From Sipunculus nudus (Eukaryota; Annelida; Sipuncula; Golfingiida; Sipunculidae), in the NCBI GenBank assembly GCA_026874595.1, contig CM049306.1, forward strand, positions 3,178,019 through 3,242,018: a DNA stretch of 64,000 nt, read 5' to 3'. Positions 35,502-49,253 of this stretch are shown here, in pieces. The notes below the pieces were generated by a model that was given only the letters and a program-made list of their open reading frames with translations, made no database searches and was not told the DNA's origin. The translations under genes and the position numbers were made by a program. Within the stretch, counting starts at the first letter, position 1; each line of letters begins with the position of its first letter.

Positions 35502-35544
35502 AGCTCAGCTGACTATAAGTCATCTGAGCTATAGTCGTGGTCCA

Positions 35545-35600
35545 TTGTCCGTCGTCCGTCCGTCTGTCCGTCCGTCCGTCCGTCCGTCCGTCCGTCCGTA
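35545..35600. repeat. (CCGT)n microsatellite
   Basis: Tetranucleotide run in the 5' part of the family A element. Equivalent runs lie at about 36785-36840 and 51729-51763 in the other young copies. Confidence 0.9.
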
Positions 35601-36410
35601 GATGTGGCACGTTTTGAAACCGTAAGACCTAGGAATCCAAAATTCAGCATAATGTTAGATGACCCCAAGATCTCCTACCAAGCCGAAAACTGGGTCTTTG
35701 CGACTTCGTTCCTTTGAGAAATTAAGGAAAAACCTCAATTTTTTATTAAAATCCTATTTTCACACTTCAGGACTGCCTAATATCAAAACCACTCATCTGT
35801 TTTTCCTCATATTTACCATAAATATTCTTCCATATAGTTCCTATGTACATGCCAGAAATTAAGTCTGTTAAGTATAAATTCTTCAAGTTATGGGCCCAAA
35901 CATAATGGACTTTGTAAAAAATCAGGAAAAATATTTACTCACTTAACATGAAAAATTTCGAAACTAGAGTCTATTTTCCCAAGTATATAACTATGTTTAA
36001 TTAAGATTCAATTGCTTACCCAAAATTAGATCTGAATTTTGTAAATTTTTTAAGTAATTAGCATAAAAATAAAATCAGTACCTTAAATTTTGCCCAACTT
36101 TGACCATGGCACGTTTTTTTCCTGTAAGTACCATTGATTTAATTTTCACAGCATGTAAACATAAATATTTAATTTGTTTAAATCTGAAATTTGGAAATAA
36201 AAGCTTGAAAATTAAGCTAGTTATTGATTTTTTTCTTGAGGCTCTATTGTAGTCATTTGCTTTGATTAGAGGTTACAGATGCAGGGTCCCACTCCAGGTC
36301 CAGGTCACTGGAAGTCAGCTATGCCAGGGTTTCTGATTTGTTACAGTCACTGGGGGAGATCCCCTGCTGTGACAGGTGTACAGTTATTCTCATATGGCCA
36401 CCCCAATATC

Positions 36411-36443
36411 ACCCCCCCCCTCCCCCCCCCCCCCCCCCCCCCC
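36411..36443. repeat. poly-C block
   Basis: Two C runs separated by one T, about 32 bases in all. The homologous part of copy 30535-33053 also has C runs, so the tract is a family feature, not a random artefact. Confidence 0.9.
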
Positions 36444-36743
36444 GCAAACCCAACCCACCAAGTATTATGCAGTATTGTTATTGTTTTCACTGTATCTCCT
36501 TAATTGTAATGCTGTTTCCACTCTGATATGCAAAAACTTTCCTTGAAAAAGTAATTCAAGGTGTAATCCAGAAGATGCAATGTTGTGTAATGTAGCATTT
36601 TTAAAGAAATCATTTTTCTTTTAAATCATTTTACCAATCATAATGGAACCCATCAGTATGCTTAAATTATGATAAAATATGAAGCACATTATGGATAAAT
36701 AAAGACACAATTAAAAATTGTGAAATCTAAATCAAGTATTTTT

Positions 36744-39351
36744 AGCTCAGCTGACTATAAGTCATCTGAGCTATAGTCGTGGTCCATTGTCCGTCGTCCG
36801 TCCGTCTGTCCGTCCGTCCGTCCGTCCGTCCGTCCGTCCGTAGATGTGGCACGTTTTAAAACCGTAAGACCTAGGAATCCAAAATATGGCATAATGTTAG
36901 ATGTCCCCAAGATCTCCTACCAAGCCGAAAACTGGGTGTTTGCAACTTCGTTCCTTTGAGAAATTAAGGAAAAACCTCAATTTTTTATTAAAAACCTATT
37001 TTCACACTTCAGGACTGCCTAATATCAAAACCACTCATCTGTTTTACCTCATATTTACCATAAATATTCCTCTATATAGTTCCTATGTACATGCCAGAAA
37101 TTATGTCTGTATTATTTAATTTAAAAAAGTTATGGGCCCAAACATAATGCATTTTGTAAAAAATCAGAAAAGATATTTGATCACTTAACACAAAAAATGT
37201 TAATGCTATGGACCTTTTTTCCAGTAATATATCTTTAATTAATCAAAATTAAATTGTATACCCAAAATTAGATGAAAATCTTTTAAATTTTTTAAAATAT
37301 TAATAAAAATAAAAAATTGGTACCTTAAATTTTGCCCAACTTTGACCATGGCACGTTTTTTTCCTGTAAGTACTGTGGATTTAATTTTCACAGCATGTTT
37401 TTGTTAGCATTTCAACTGTTAACACCAAAAATTTGAAACCAGTTGATCAAAAACTGTAGATTTTAATCAAGTTTTCAAGCACCATGTAACATATTGTTTA
37501 CATCAAGCTAGTGTTATGCAGTTTGCAAGAGCTCAGCTCCCCAGCTTCAGCTCTAAGTTCCTTAAATTCGGCATACAGTTAGATGTCTCCAAAATGACCT
37601 ACCATGCCAAGAATTTGGTCACTAGGACATTCGAGATATTAATGAAAAACTTCATTTTTCCATTAAAAACCCATTGTTACACTTCAAGACTGCCTAATAT
37701 CAAAACCACTGATCTGACTTTAATCATAAATAATATACATATTTTTCATTCTCTATGCACATGCCAGAATGATGTCAGTATTGTGTAATTGTTTTAAGTT
37801 ATGGGCCCAAACATAATGCACTTTGTAAAAAATCAAGAAATATATTTACTCCCTTAACAAGAGCATTGCTGAAGCTAGAGATTTTTTTGTCAGGGATGTA
37901 ACATTATTTAATCAAGATTCAATTGAATACCCAAAATTAGTTCTGAATTTTTCAAATTTTATTTAGTATAAATATAAAATTAGTACCTTAAATTTTGCCC
38001 AACTGTGACCATGGCACGTTTGTTTCCCGTGAGCACTGTTGATATAATTTTCATATCATGTACACATAAGCATTTCAGCTTTTTAGTTTAGAAAGCTGAA
38101 AGAAATTGGCCAAAAATTGTAGCTTTTATTAATGTTTTTTATGAGACCCTGTCAGACTTTGGCTCTCTCCAGCCCCTCTTGAGTCACTTGTATGTTGACC
38201 TTGTTGACCTTTCATCAAATTATGCACGCTTGAGGCAAAGCATACATGGAATCCAGGCAGCTTATGGCAAGCCACAGTTGATCCAGGTGTCCAACCCAAC
38301 TCATCTAGTAGTTTTAACCAAGAACATAACAAAAAACAATAAATTAATAAATTTTTATTGGTTTTTAATAACAAATTAAAGAATAATAGAAAAGGAATTT
38401 GTTAATAACAGGAAATTAACTTGCAGTTACTGATGATATAAGAATCTTGTATTGATGGGTAGAATGTCACATATTCCAAATAACACCATGCAGTCACCTA
38501 TGGCATTTTTCAGTTCAATTTTAATGATAAAGAAGTAAATCATATTATTCATTACTAATCATTAGGGATCATATGAAGGAAATTAGACAAAGATGCAGTT
38601 GATAATATTAATCTAGATTCCTACTGTGTCTAGTGTGTACATTGATGTGAAATTAGTCCAAAATGAATTTTTTACAGTTATTTTTTAATATAAATAAAAG
38701 CCATAAAACCAGGTACTTATGATCATTATTTAAATGTGTGAATTTTGTATATTCTGGATTCTCAACATCATTGTTTGGTGAAAACTGAATAAATTCCAGA
38801 CATGGTGCAAATACTTTGTAATTGTATTTAAATACGAATATGATTTTGTACTCCATTATAAAATTTCTTGCATAAAGAATGGGAATTCAGGTAAAAATGA
38901 AAATATATGAATACTCGTGCAGATACTTTCAAAATGTATTCATGAATGCATTCATGAATATATTCTTTAATATTATTTTAATAATCATATCAGTTATAAT
39001 TCATTTTAAAAAATCATATGATTCTCTTATTATTTTTAATAAAAATTATATTTGGGACAATATTTGTATTTTTTTAATAAATAGTTAAACTCTTATATTA
39101 TATGTTCTGCTTATAAGTTATATGGCCAAGTCAAAATCTGTGTGACAATAGTACTCCATTTGTTAATAAAATAAATGAAATCAATCCTCTTCCCTGTCTC
39201 CAAAGGTACTATCAAAATCATACATAAGCTAAACTACAACTCATAATACAGCTTATATTTATTACCACACAAAACCAGCATGTGCCTCATTTCTAAATAA
39301 TATTTTTTTATCATATATAACAGCTGAGCGTCGTGACCCATAGGTCCCTTG
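36744..39351 (+). mobile_element. Helitron-like element, family A, full copy (A5)
   Basis: Same 5' palindrome as the copy at 35502. The core has two diverged ~630-bp modules, each with a CCTACCA(T/A)GCC...AAAACC and GACTGCCTAATATCAAAACC phrase (about 36915 and 37600). The 3' end CAGCTGAGCGTCGTGACCCA then TAGGTCCCTTG has a GACC/GGTC hairpin followed by CTTG and T's. It is near-identical along its length to 51678-54291. No protein-coding capacity seen. Confidence 0.8.
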
Positions 39352-42300
39352 TTTTTCTTTTGATATTTTGTGACTGCAGTCTGTTCATCACGTGGTACTG
39401 TTACAGATACTGGTTGTTTTTCTTTTTTTTCTTTTGATATTTTGTGACTGCAGTCTGTTCATCACGTGGTACTGTTACAGATACTGGTTGTTTTTCCTTT
39501 TTTTTCTTTTGATATTTTGTGACTGCAGTCTGTTCATCACATGCGGTACTGTTACAGATACTGGTTGTTTTTCTTTTTTTTTCTTTTGATATTTTGTGAC
39601 TGCAGTCTGTTCATCACGTGGTACTGTTACAGATACTGGTTGTTTTTCCTTTTTTTTCTTTTGATATTTTGTGACTGCAGTCTGTTCATCACATGCGGTA
39701 CAGTTACAGATACAAGTTGATTTTCTTTTTTTTTCTTTTGATATTTTGTGACTGCAGTCTGTTCATCACATGCGGTACTGTTACAGATACTGGTTGATTT
39801 TCTTTTGTTTCTTTTGATATTTTGTGACTGCAGTCTGTTCATCACATGTGGTACTGTTACAGATACTGGTTGTTTTTCCTTTTTTTTCTTTTGATATTTT
39901 GTGACTGCAGTCTGTTCATCACATGCGGTACTGTTACAGATACTGGTTGATTTTCTTTTTTTTTTCTTTTGATCTTTTGTGACTGCAGTCTGTTCATCAC
40001 ATGTGGTACTGTTACAGATACTGGTTGTTTTTCCTTTTTTTTCTTTTGATATTTTGTGACTGCAGTCTGTTCATCACATGCGGTACTGTTACAGATACTG
40101 GTTGATTTTCTTTTTTTTTCTTTTGATATTTTGTGACTGCAGTCTGTTCATCACGTGGTACTGTTACAGATACTGGTTGTTTTTCCTTTTTTTTCTTTTG
40201 ATATTTTGTGACTGCAGTCTGTTCATCACGTGGTACTGTTACAGATACTGGTTGTTTTTCCTTTTTTTTCTTTTGATATTTTGTGACTGCAGTCTGTTCA
40301 TCACATGCGGTACTGTTACAGATACTGGTTGTTTTTTTTTTTTTCTTTTGATATTTTGTGACTGCAGTCTGTTCATCACGTGGTACTGTTACAGATACTG
40401 GTTGTTTTTCCTTTTTTTTTCTTTTGATATTTTGTGACTGCAGTCTGTTCATCACATGCGGTACTGTTACAGATACTGGTTGTTTTTCTTTTTTTTCTTT
40501 TGATATTTTGTGACTGCAGTCTGTTCATCACGTGGTACTGTTACAGATACTGGTTGTTTTTCTTTTTTTTTCTTTTGATATTTTGTGACTGCAGTCTGTT
40601 CATCACATGCGGTACTGTTACAGATACTGGTTGATTTTCTTTTTTTTTCTTTTGATATTTTGTGACTGCAGTCTGTTCATCACGTGGTACTGTTACAGAT
40701 ACTGGTTGTTTTTCCTTTTTTTTCTTTTGATATTTTGTGACTGCAGTCTGTTCATCACGTGGTACTGTTACAGATACTGGTTGTTTTTCCTTTTTTTCTT
40801 TTGATATTTTGTGACTGCAGTCTGTTCATCACATGCGGTACTGTTACAGATACTGGTAGTTTTTCTTTTTTTTTCTTTTGATATTTTGTGACTGCAGTCT
40901 GTTCATCACGTGGTACTGTTACAGATACTGGTTGTTTTTCCTTTTTTTTCTTTTGATATTTTGTGACTGCAGTCTGTTCATCACATGCGGTACTGTTACA
41001 GATACTGGTTGTTTTTCTTTTTTTTCTTTTGATATTTTGTGACTGCAGTCTGTTCATCACATGCGGTACTGTTACAGATACTGGTTGTTTTTCTTTTTTT
41101 TTCTTTTGATATTTTGTGACTGCAGTCTGTTCATCACATGCGGTACTGTTACAGATACTGGTTGATTTTCTTTTTTTTTCTTTTGATATTTTGTGACTGC
41201 AGTCTGTTGGTACTGTTACAGATACTGGTTGTTTTTCCTTTTTTTTCTTTTGATATTTTGTGACTGCAGTCTGTTCATCACATGCGGTACTGTTACAGAT
41301 ACTGGTTGATTTTCTTTTTTTTTCTTTTGATATTTTGTGACTGCAGTCTGTTCATCACATGCGGTACTGTTACAGATACTGGTTGATTTTCTTTTTTTTT
41401 CTTTTGATATTTTGTGACTGCAGTGTGTTCATCACATGCGGTACTGTTACAGATACTGGTTGATTTTCTCTTTTTTCTTTTGATATTTTGTGACTGCAGT
41501 CTGTTCATCATGTGGTACTGTTACAGATACTGGTTGTTTTTCCTTTTTTTTCTTTTGATATTTTGTGACTGCAGTCTGTTCATCACGTGGTACTGTTACA
41601 GATACTGGTTGTTTTTCCTTTTTTTTCTTTTGATATTTTGTGACTGCAGTCTGTTCATCACATGCGGTACTGTTACAGATACTGGTTGTTTTTCTTTTTT
41701 TTTCTTTTGATATTTTGTGACTGCAGTCTGTTCATCACGTGGTACTGTTACAGATACTGGTTGTTTTTCCTTTTTTTTCTTTTGATATTTTGTGACTGCA
41801 GTCTGTTCATCACATGCGGTACTGTTACAGATACTGGTTGTTTTTCTTTTTTTTCTTTTGATATTTTGTGACTGCAGTCTGTTCATCACGTGGTACTGTT
41901 ACAGATACTGGTTGTTTTTCTTTTTTTTTCTTTTGATATTTTGTGACTGCAGTCTGTTCATCACATGCGGTACTGTTACAGATACTGGTTGATTTTCTTT
42001 TTTTTTCTTTTGATATTTTGTGACTGCAGTCTGTTCATCACATGCGGTACTGTTACAGATACTGGTTGTTTTTCCTTTTTTTTCTTTTCATATTTTGTGA
42101 CTGCAGTCTGTTCATCACATGCGGTACTGTTACAGATACTGGTTGATTTTCTTTTTTTTTCTTTTGATATTTTGTGACTGCAGTCTGTTCATCACATGCG
42201 GTACTGTTACAGATACTGGTTGTTTTTCTTTTTTTTCTTTTGATATTTTGTGACTGCAGTCTGTTCATCACGTGGTACTGTTACAGATACTGGTTGTTTT

Positions 42301-43827
42301 TCCTTTTTTTTCTTTTGATATTTTGTGACTGCAGTCTGTTCATCACATGTGGTACTGTTACAGATACTGGTTGTTTTTCTTTTTTTTCTTTTGATATTTT
42401 GTGACTGCAGTCTGTTCATCACATGCGGTACTGTTACAGATACTGGTTGTTTTTCTTTTTTTTCTTTTGATATTTTGTGACTGCAGTCTGTTCATCACAT
42501 GCGGTACTGTTACAGATACTGGTTGTTTTTCTTTTTTTTCTTTTGATATTTTGTGACTGCAGTCTGTTCATCACATGCGGTACTGTTTCAGATACTGGTT
42601 GTTTTTCTTTTTTTTTCTTTTGATATTTTGTGACTGCAGTCTGTTCATCACATGCGGTACTGTTACAGATACTGGTTGTTTTTCTTTTTTTTTTTGGATA
42701 TTTTGTGACTGCAGTCTGTTCATCACATGTGGTACTGTTACAGATACTGGTTGTTTTTCTTTTTTTTCTTTTGATATTTTGTGACTGCAGTCTGTTCATC
42801 ACATGCGGTACTGTTACAGATACTGGTTGTTTTTCTTTTTTTTTCTTTTGATATTTTGTGACTGCAGTCTGTTCATCACATGCGGTACTGTTACAGATAC
42901 TGGTTGTTTTTCTTTTTTTTTCTTTTGATATTTTGTGACTGCAGTCTGTTCATCACATGCGGTACTGTTACAGATACTGGTTGTTTTTCTTTTTTTTCTT
43001 TTGATATTTTGTGACTGCAGTCTGTTCATCACATGCGGTACTGTTACAGATACTGGTTTTTTTTCTTTTTTTTCTTTTGATATTTTGTGACTGCAGTCTG
43101 TTCATCACATGCGGTACTGTTACAGATACTGGTTGTTTTTCCTTTTTTTTCTTTTGATATTTTGTGACTGCAGTCTGTTCATCACGTGGTACTGTTACAG
43201 ATACTGGTTGTTTTTCTTTTTTTTCTTTTGATATTTTGTGACTGCAGTCTGTTCATCACATGGTACTGTTACAGATACTGGTTGTTTTTCTTTTTTTTCT
43301 TTTGATATTTTGTGACTGCAGTCTGTTCATCACATGCGGTACTGTTACAGATACTGGTTGTTTTTCTTTTTTTTTCTTTTGATATTTTGTGACTGCAGTC
43401 TGTTCATCACGTGGTACTGTTACAGATACTGGTTGTTTTTCTTTTTTTTTCTTTTGATATTTTGTGACTGCAGTCTGTTCATCACATGCGGTACTGTTAC
43501 AGATACTGGTTGTTTTTCTTTTTTTTCTTTTGATATTTTGTGACTGCAGTCTGTTCATCACATGCGGAACTGTTACAGATACTGGTTGTTTTTCTTTTTT
43601 TTCTTTTGATATTTTGTGACTGCAGTCTGTTCATCACATGCGGTACTGTTACAGATACTGGTTGTTTTTCTTTTTTTTCTTTTGATATTTTGTGACTGCA
43701 GTGTGTTCATCACATGCGGTACTGTTACAGATACTGGTTGTTTTTCTTTTTTTTCTTTTGATATTTTATGACTGCAGTCTGTTCATCACATGTGGTACTG
43801 TTACAGATACTGGTTGATTTTCTTTTT
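39352..43827 (+). repeat. ~75-bp T-rich minisatellite, block M2 (~59 copies)
   Basis: Same unit as M1. T-run lengths and the CACATGCGG/CACGTGG/CACATGTGG variants alternate along the block. Both strands give long apparent reading frames (up to 147 residues) because unit lengths are often near a multiple of three. They show only the repeat. Confidence 0.97.
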
Positions 43828-46585
43828 ATGCCCCCGCCACAAAGTGGCCGGGGCATATAGTTTTACCCATGTCCGTCCTTCTGTCCTTCCGAATCAAACA
43901 GTTGTACGGACTTTTTTTCGCAATGCCTGCAGATATTGGCCTGATTTTTGGTGTGTGGGCAGATATAAACCAGTTACAGATCGAGTTCGCGTTTCGTCCC
44001 AGTTGACCTACTTTTGACTGTTTTACGGCTCCTAAACTTAGAAATTTTTATGAAAAATAGAAATATTCATGACAGATACACATGTACGGAATTTTTTTCG
44101 CAATGCCTCCAGATATTGGCCTGATTTTTGGTGTGTGAGCAGATATAGACCAGTTACAGATCAAGTTAGCGTTTCGTCCCGATTGACCTACTTTTGACCG
44201 TTTTACGGCTCCTGAACATAGAAAATTTCATGAAAAATATGAAAATTAATGACAAATACACATGTACAGACTTTTTTTCGCAGTGCCTGCAGATATTGTC
44301 CTGATTTTTGGTGTGTTGACAGATATAGACCAGTTACAGATCGAGTTCGCGTTTTGTCCTGGTTGACTTACTTTTGACCGTTTTACGGCTCCTAAACTTA
44401 GAAATTTTCATGAAAAATAGAAATATTCATGACAGATACACATGTGCGGATTTTTTTTCACAATGCCTGCAGATATTGGCCTGATTTTTGGTGTGTGGAC
44501 AGATATGGACCAGTTACAGATTGAGTTCATGTTTGGTCCCGGTTGACCTACTTTTTACCGTTTTACGGCTCCTAAACTTAGAAAATTTCATGAAAAATGG
44601 AAATATTCATGACAGATACACATGTACAGACTTTTTTTTCGCAATGCCTGCAGATATTGGCCTAATTTTTTATGTGTGAGCAGATATAGACCAGTTACAG
44701 ATCGAGTTCGTGTTTCGTCCTGGTTGACCTACTTTTGACCGTTTTACGGCTCCTAAACTTAGAAATTTTCATGAAAAATAGAAATATTCATGACAGATAC
44801 ACATGTACGGACTTTTTTTTCGCAATGCCTGCAGATATTGGCCTGATTTTTGGTGTGTGGGCAGATATAGACCAGTTACAGATCGAGTTCACGTTTGGTC
44901 CCGGTTGACCTACTTTTGACCGTTTTACGGCTCCTAAACTTAGAAAATTTCATGAAAAATAGAAATATTCATGACAGATACACATGTACAGACTTTTTAG
45001 GCCAGATATTGGCCTAAATTTTGGTGTGTGAGCAGATATAGACCAGTTACAGATCGAGTTAGCGTTTCATCCTGGTTGACCTACTTTTGACCGTTTTACG
45101 GCTCCTCAACATAGAAAATTTCATGAAAAATATGAAATTTCATGACAAATACACATGTACGGACTTTTTTTCACAGTGCCTGCGGATATTGGCCTGATTT
45201 TTGGTGTGACGGCAGATATTGACCAGTTACAGGTGGAGTTCGCATTTCGTCCCGGTTGACCTACTTTTGACTGTTTTATGGCTCCTGAACATAGAAAATT
45301 TCATGTAAAATATATATTTTCATGACAAATACACTTGTACAGACTTTTCTTCACAATACCTGCAGATATTGGCCTGATTTTTGGTGTGTGGGCAGATAAT
45401 GACCAGTTACAGATCAAGTTCACGTTTTGTCCCAGTTGACTTTTTTTGACCGTTTGACGGTGCTCTAACATAGAAAATTTCATAAAAAGGTGCACATGTA
45501 TGGACTTTTTTTCACAGTGCCTGCAGATACGGGCCTGATTTTTGGTGTGTAGGCAGATGACCAGTTACAGATCGAGTTCTTGTTTTGTCTCAGTTGACCT
45601 ACTTTTGACCATTTGACTGCTCCTGAACATAGAAAGTTTCATGAAAAATATGAAATTTCATGACAAATACACATGTACGGACTTTTTTTCACAGTGCCTG
45701 CGGATATTGGCCTGATTTTTGGTGTGACGGCAGATATTGACCAGTTACAGGTGGAGTTCGCATTTCGTCCCGGTTGACCTACTTTTGACTGTTTTATGGC
45801 TCCTGAACATAGAAAATTTCATGTAAAATATATATTTTCATGACAAATACACTTGTACAGACTTTTCTTCACAATACCTGCAGATATTGGCCTGATTTTT
45901 GGTGTGTGGGCAGATAATGACCAGTTACAGATCAAGTTCACGTTTTGTCCCAGTTGACTTTTTTTGACCGTTTGACGGTGCTCTAACATAGAAAATTTCA
46001 TAAAAAGGTGCACATGTATGGACTTTTTTTCACAGTGCCTGCAGATACGGGCCTGATTTTTGGTGTGTAGGCAGATGACCAGTTACAGATCGAGTTCTTG
46101 TTTTGTCTCAGTTGACCTACTTTTGACCATTTGACTGCTCCTGAACATAGAAAGTTTCATGAAAAATATAAATTTTCATAACAAATGCATATGTACTTAC
46201 TTTTTTTCCTCAATGCCTGCAGATACCACCCTGATTTTTTGTGTGTGGGCAGATAATGACAGTTACAGATCGAGTTTGCGTTTCATCTCGGTTGACCTAC
46301 TTTTGATTGTTTTACGGCTCCTAAACATAGAAAATTTCATGAAAGACAGAAATTTTTATGGAAAATGCACATGTATGGACTTTTTTTCACAATGCCTGCA
46401 TATACTTGCATGATTTTTGGTGTGTTGCTTGATAATGACCCGTTACAGATCGAGTTTGCATTTTGCCCTTGTTGACCTACTTTTGACCATACGACACCTC
46501 CTGAACTTAAAAAAATTTTCCAAATTTTACAAATGTTTCTAATTTGCCCAATGCGGGGGCATTCGTGTCGTTCCGACACATCTAG
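43828..46585 (+). mobile_element. Helitron-like element, family C, long copy 2
   Basis: 5' palindrome ATGCCCCCGCCACAAAGTGG then CCGGGGCAT; tandem ~180-bp core units (CATGTAC at 44081, 44261, 44441, 44621, 44802, 44983); a set of distinct last units; and 3' end GTGTCGTTCCGACAC, AT, CTAG. Flanks are T's of the minisatellite on both sides. Contains an internal 518-bp tandem duplication (45121-45638 and 45639-46156). Frames of 60-85 residues are core units read through. Confidence 0.85.
45121..46156 (+). repeat. 518-bp tandem duplication within family C copy 2
   Basis: Two adjacent 518-base copies appear identical: the translated 64-residue frames at 45301 and 45819 are the same residue for residue. 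Family C copy 3 has the corresponding segment once. Confidence 0.9.
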
Positions 46586-46740
46586 TTTTTCTTTTGATAT
46601 TTTGTGACTGCAGTCTGTTCATCACATGCGGTACTGTTACAGATACTGGTTGTTTTCCTTTTTTTTCTTTTGATATTTTGTGACTGCAGTCTGTTCATCA
46701 CATGCAGTACTGTTACAGATACTGGTTGTTTTTCTTTTTT
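46586..46740 (+). repeat. ~75-bp minisatellite, block M3 (2 copies)
   Basis: Two units of the intron minisatellite trapped between the family C and family F elements. Confidence 0.95.
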
Positions 46741-49253
46741 GTACGGGGGTCATCAGTGCCTGTATCATACTGACAGCTACAAATAACTTCTTCTCTGAAA
46801 CGAAATGACCTAATTGTTTAATATCACACAGAAATGATCCTAGGGTAGTGCTTTCTGAAGATTGTTCAAATGGTCTCCGTTCAGTGACTTTTGGCTAAGT
46901 TATGGGAAGCTGAATTAAGTCATATGCCATAACAGCCCATTTTAGGCAAGTGGCTACAAAAATCTTCTTCTCAAAAACCACTGGGGCAAATTCTTAAATC
47001 TCACACATTAATTATCCTTAGATGTTGATAATTCAAGTTTGTTCAAATGGTCTCAGTTCAGTGACTTTTGGCTGAGTTATGGGAAGCTGAATTTAGTCAT
47101 GTGCCATAACAGCCCATGTAAGCTAAGTGGCTACAAAAATCTTCTTCTCAAAAACCACTGGGCCAAATTCTTAAATCTCACACAGAAATTTTCCTTAGAT
47201 GTTGATAATTCAAGTTTGTTCAAATGGTCTCAGTTCAGTGAGTTTTGGCTGAGTTATGGGAAGCTGAACTTTGCCATTTTGCTGTATTTTCCCATATGAG
47301 TTATAAACCTACAAAACGTTTTTCGACTGATGATACTGAGGCCAGTTTGTTTAATATTTTGCAAGAATAATTCCCTGAATCATTCTAATAATGATTGTCT
47401 TTTATGGTTCCAAAAAATGAATTTTGGCTGAATTATAAAGATTGATTTGAGTCATTTTACCATATATGTTAGCTGTGTGAAGCAGATACATCTAGCCTAG
47501 CACCAGTTTATCAGCATTCATTACATCATGCCTCTAGACATTTAGATTTTAGAATATCTATGGAAAATATTGACAAAATATTGAAAAAATGTAGATTTAT
47601 GATATTACATATCGTCTGTACATTATTCATAATTTCTCAGGAATAGCAGGAGCTACCATCCCCAAATTTTATGCAATTATCAGTCACATATCAAATGTTG
47701 ATTGATTCAGCTTATTTTTGCTATCTGCATTTACTTAGATTTTATAGGGAAAAAGCTGATAAAAACTTCTTCTTCTTGTAAAGAGTCCAGCCAAAATGTT
47801 CAATATTTTACAGAAATGATCCCAGAGGCGAGCCTTCTCAAGTTTGTTCAAATGGTTTGTGTTGGATAAATTTTAGCAGAGTTACATAACAGGCCAAGAT
47901 TGTGTATGTTTCTTGAATAGGCTGAGAAACTGCCAACTGTTTCAGATTTGGCAACAGATCAAGAGTTCATTCAGTGCAGCCAGATTTAGGCCAAGAGTTC
48001 AATCAGTGCAGCCAAGCACAAGGCATGTGATCACCTCATGGGCAGCATGTGATCATTTCATGGGTAGCATGTGATCACCTCATGATTATCATGTGATCAC
48101 CTCATGTTCATTCAGTGCAGCCAAGTACAGGTCAAAAGTTCACTCAGTCTAGCCAGGTGCAGGTCAAGAGTTCACTCAGTGCAGTAGCCTGAGCCAGTAA
48201 TTTGTCACAGTACACTCGGGGCAACAGCCTTTCTCACCAAAGCCTGGTCAGCCCGGTGCATCAGACTCAAGGCCTGATATTCTGACCTGTCTATGTGTCT
48301 TTAATGGCTTTCTCGTTCACAAGACAGGTGACGCCATCTACAATGACTTTTGCAAAGTGTATGTGCCTGCTTAATTCTATGGAGGAATTTGATATATCAG
48401 CCTGAAATTGGGCATATTTATACATGTCAAATAGCTTTGTCGTATACAAGACTGGTGGTGCCACCTACAATAATTTTTGTGTTGTGTTCACCTTAGACCG
48501 GGATGGGGATCAGCACAACACCAGAGTTGACTTACATTTCTTTATTGTACTTCAATATAACTGGCAAGAGGCTTAAGGCTGGTCTGGTCTGATCTGGTGG
48601 GGCTTACAACCCTACCCCTTTTATACCTGTCCAGAAGGGGGCCAGGGTTCCAGCTCTGACTCCCTGCCATGGTATGCATAAAATTAATATTACAATATAC
48701 ACGGTGACCAATAAGTAATGTAGAATCTGTAAACATCTTTCTGTTGACTAAATATGGTATATGGGGTGACCAGCACTGTACAGCTTGTGACCCCTGTCAT
48801 GCCACAGGAATGTGGGTACCCTGCTTACTCAGCCAGGGTCAGCTTCAAGGCGTAGCACTCAGTGCTGAATAGAATTTACTTTACAAGAATACTCTTTCTA
48901 TTTGCTTTATATTACATATATCTTCAAGTATTAACATTAATAACATATTCTATCAAATATTTTCAATAAGTTAAGATTCTTTATAAAGATTATAATATTA
49001 TAATGACTTTTAATCTTGGAAATTACTTACTGTGAGGTTAATATAGTTATTGGTCACATTTTAACTGGCAGCACATTTCATTTGGTTACACACCCATGCC
49101 AGAATTTCAGCAGTGATGTTTGTGTATTGTTTCTTGTTCAAAATGTTTAGTACTTGCATTGTTCTTATATATGAAAAGTAGTGGTTCAGCATTGAAGCGT
49201 TATACCAGGTGTATATCCATTTGCACAGGTTCGCATTAGGCCTGTAGGCCTTG
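46741..49253 (+). mobile_element. Helitron-like element, family F, copy 2
   Basis: The left junction is the T-run of the minisatellite before GTACGGGGGTCATCAGTGCC. The right end is a hairpin AGGCCTGTAGGCCT, then TG and T's leading back into the minisatellite. The 5' part has three ~176-bp units (GCCATAACAGCCCA at 46927 and 47103). The 3' half matches positions 1-1749. It is interrupted at about 48485-49090 by sequence absent from copy 1. Confidence 0.65.
48485..49090. mobile_element. ~600-bp insertion in family F copy 2, possible solo LTR
   Basis: Copy 1 reads GTTGTGTGCACCCATGCC where copy 2 has TGTTCACC...GGTTACA between GTTG and CACCCATGCC. The insert begins TGT and ends ACA, as LTRs do, but no clean target duplication is visible. 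A SINE or other element is equally possible. Confidence 0.35.

Larger units (their letters stand above)
35502..36743 (+). mobile_element. Helitron-like element, family A, copy truncated at its 3' side
   Basis: It starts AGCTCAGCTGACTATAAGTC then ATCTGAGCTATAG, an imperfect palindrome, followed by CCGTCGTCCGTCCGTCTG and a (CCGT)n run. The 3' hairpin is absent because another copy of the same family begins at 36744 directly after it. Contains the poly-C block at about 36411-36443. Inserted between T residues of minisatellite M. Confidence 0.7.

Noticed and set aside
39627-43561. Long reading frames in the ~75-bp minisatellite (up to 147 residues, both strands), and like frames at 49061-50732 and 54048-54567
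   Set aside because: They repeat the same ~25-residue translation in either direction, lack splice or start support and arise from unit length near a multiple of three.
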